Under the pieces are notes generated by a model that worked only from the letters and a program-made list of their open reading frames with translations, was not told where the DNA came from and ran no database searches. Below are positions 5,590 to 6,014 of a DNA stretch of 6,014 nucleotides, piece by piece (position 1 is the stretch's first letter; every line of letters begins with the position of its first letter). The translations under genes and the position numbers were made by a program. Source of the stretch: an uncultured Lachnospiraceae bacterium (GTDB lineage: Bacteria; Bacillota; Clostridia; Lachnospirales; Lachnospiraceae); the NCBI GenBank assembly GCA_946623295.1, contig CAMOQY010000092.1:1-6014 (forward strand), written 5' to 3'.

Positions 5590-5618
5590 TATTCATTTCA
5601 GTGCGTTTGTGCTAAAAT
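5590..5618 (+). promoter_or_regulatory. Probable promoter of the FAD dehydrogenase gene
   Basis: TGC-TAAAAT (5610-5618) is an extended -10 box. The -35 position, 17 bp upstream, holds only a weak match (TATTCA, 5590-5595), as is often allowed with an extended -10. Transcription would start near 5625 and give a leader of about 107 nt. Confidence 0.5.
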
Positions 5619-5638
5619 ACTATTCGTATTTTTATGCC

Positions 5639-5716
5639 CTTTGCAAAGCGCGCGTGCGGGGCCGGGGCCCCGGAAGCGCCGGTGCGCCAGCCGCAGGAGC
5701 GGCCGGAGGGCAGGCA
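5639..5716 (+). other. GC-rich, palindrome-laden leader of the FAD dehydrogenase gene
   Basis: This stretch is nearly all G and C, unlike the AT-rich DNA on both sides. It holds CTTTGCAAAG (5639-5648, perfect palindrome), CCGGGGCCCCGG (5662-5673, perfect palindrome) and GCGC-cggt-GCGC (5676-5687, short hairpin), then a purine-rich stretch up to the ribosome binding site. It would form strong RNA structure in the 5' leader. No known element is recognised. Confidence 0.5.
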
Positions 5717-5731
5717 GAAAGGAAGATCTGA

Positions 5732-6014
5732 ATGAATTACGATGTTATCATCATAGGCGCAGGCCCGGGAGGTATTTTTTCAGCCTATGAGTTTGCAAAA
5801 AAATCGAACCTTAAGGTCGCGGTGCTGGAAGCCGGAAATGTGCTCGAAAAGCGCCGCTGCCCGATCGACGGCAAAAAGATAAAGACCTGTATCGGCTGCA
5901 AGCCCTGTTCCATCATGAACGGCTTCGGCGGGGCGGGAGCTTTTTCAGACGGCAAATACAATATAACCAACGATTTCGGCGGAAACCTCTACGAGTACAT
6001 CGGCAAGGAAAAGG
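5732..6014 (+). CDS. FAD-dependent dehydrogenase, COG2509-like (3' partial)
   Basis: The ATG follows an AAAGGAAG site (5718-5725) and 94 codons are visible before the window ends; family members are usually several hundred residues long, so most of the gene is missing. Residues 4-14 (D-V-I-I-I-G-A-G-P-G-G) form the Rossmann FAD-binding G-x-G-x-x-G turn, and Glu33, after V-A-V-L, should bind the ribose of FAD. A cysteine set follows (Cys43, Cys53, Cys56, Cys59), then G-F-G-G-A-G-A-F-S-D-G-K (64-75). This combination marks the uncharacterised FAD-dependent dehydrogenases of COG2509 rather than thioredoxin reductases or glutamate synthase subunits. It is a cytoplasmic redox enzyme whose substrate is unknown. 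The Cys set could hold a metal or Fe-S centre (inference). It is divergent from the NUDIX gene. Confidence 0.82.
   Translation, partial: MNYDVIIIGAGPGGIFSAYEFAKKSNLKVAVLEAGNVLEKRRCPIDGKKIKTCIGCKPCSIMNGFGGAGAFSDGKYNITNDFGGNLYEYIGKEK

Noticed and set aside
5080..5790. Plus-strand open frame of 236 codons
   Set aside because: It runs opposite the NUDIX gene and through the divergent promoters, and is Arg/Cys-rich at the end with no domain. It is a shadow frame.

Overview
The window looks like chromosomal DNA of a Gram-positive anaerobe of the Bacillota, probably class Clostridia. The grounds are strong AGGAGG-type ribosome binding sites, sigma-A-like promoters with TGN-extended -10 boxes, intrinsic terminators, a zinc-ribbon membrane protein of a kind common in gut Clostridia, and a FAD dehydrogenase of the COG2509 type. 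The species cannot be named from the sequence. No mobile element, rRNA, tRNA or CRISPR array is visible, and no stretch over 300 bases lacks a gene.

Layout. (1) 1-1132, plus: 3' part of a probable cell-surface or secreted protein with an NlpC/P60-like cysteine-peptidase segment and a C-terminal beta-sandwich-like region. An imperfect stem-loop follows the stop. (2) 1188-1989, plus: a well-formed promoter drives a two-gene unit, a 38-residue very acidic peptide gene whose last 20 bases overlap the start of a glyoxalase II-like metallo-beta-lactamase-fold hydrolase. (3) 2031-3658, plus: a promoter, a leader of about 180 nt with an early intrinsic terminator and a competing helix (apparent transcription attenuation), a uracil-type NCS2 permease (uraA-like), and a strong terminator. 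(4) 3681-4900, plus: a 15-bp palindrome, a promoter, then a membrane protein with an N-terminal zinc ribbon, five decapeptide Q/P repeats, one membrane segment and a C-terminal domain that begins like a lipocalin-type fold. (5) 4930-5511, minus: a NUDIX ADP-ribose pyrophosphatase, convergent with the previous gene; a hairpin lies between them. (6) 5512-6014: a divergent intergenic region with promoters in both directions and a very GC-rich leader, then the 5' end of a FAD-dependent dehydrogenase that runs off the window.

Most units appear to be independently transcribed housekeeping genes: nucleobase uptake, thioester or glyoxal-type hydrolysis, ADP-ribose clean-up, and a redox flavoprotein. 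They do not form one pathway. The parts most worth a second look are the attenuator-like leader of the permease gene, which matches no riboswitch class I could recognise, and the acidic micro-peptide overlapping the hydrolase gene. No clearly new multi-gene system is evident.
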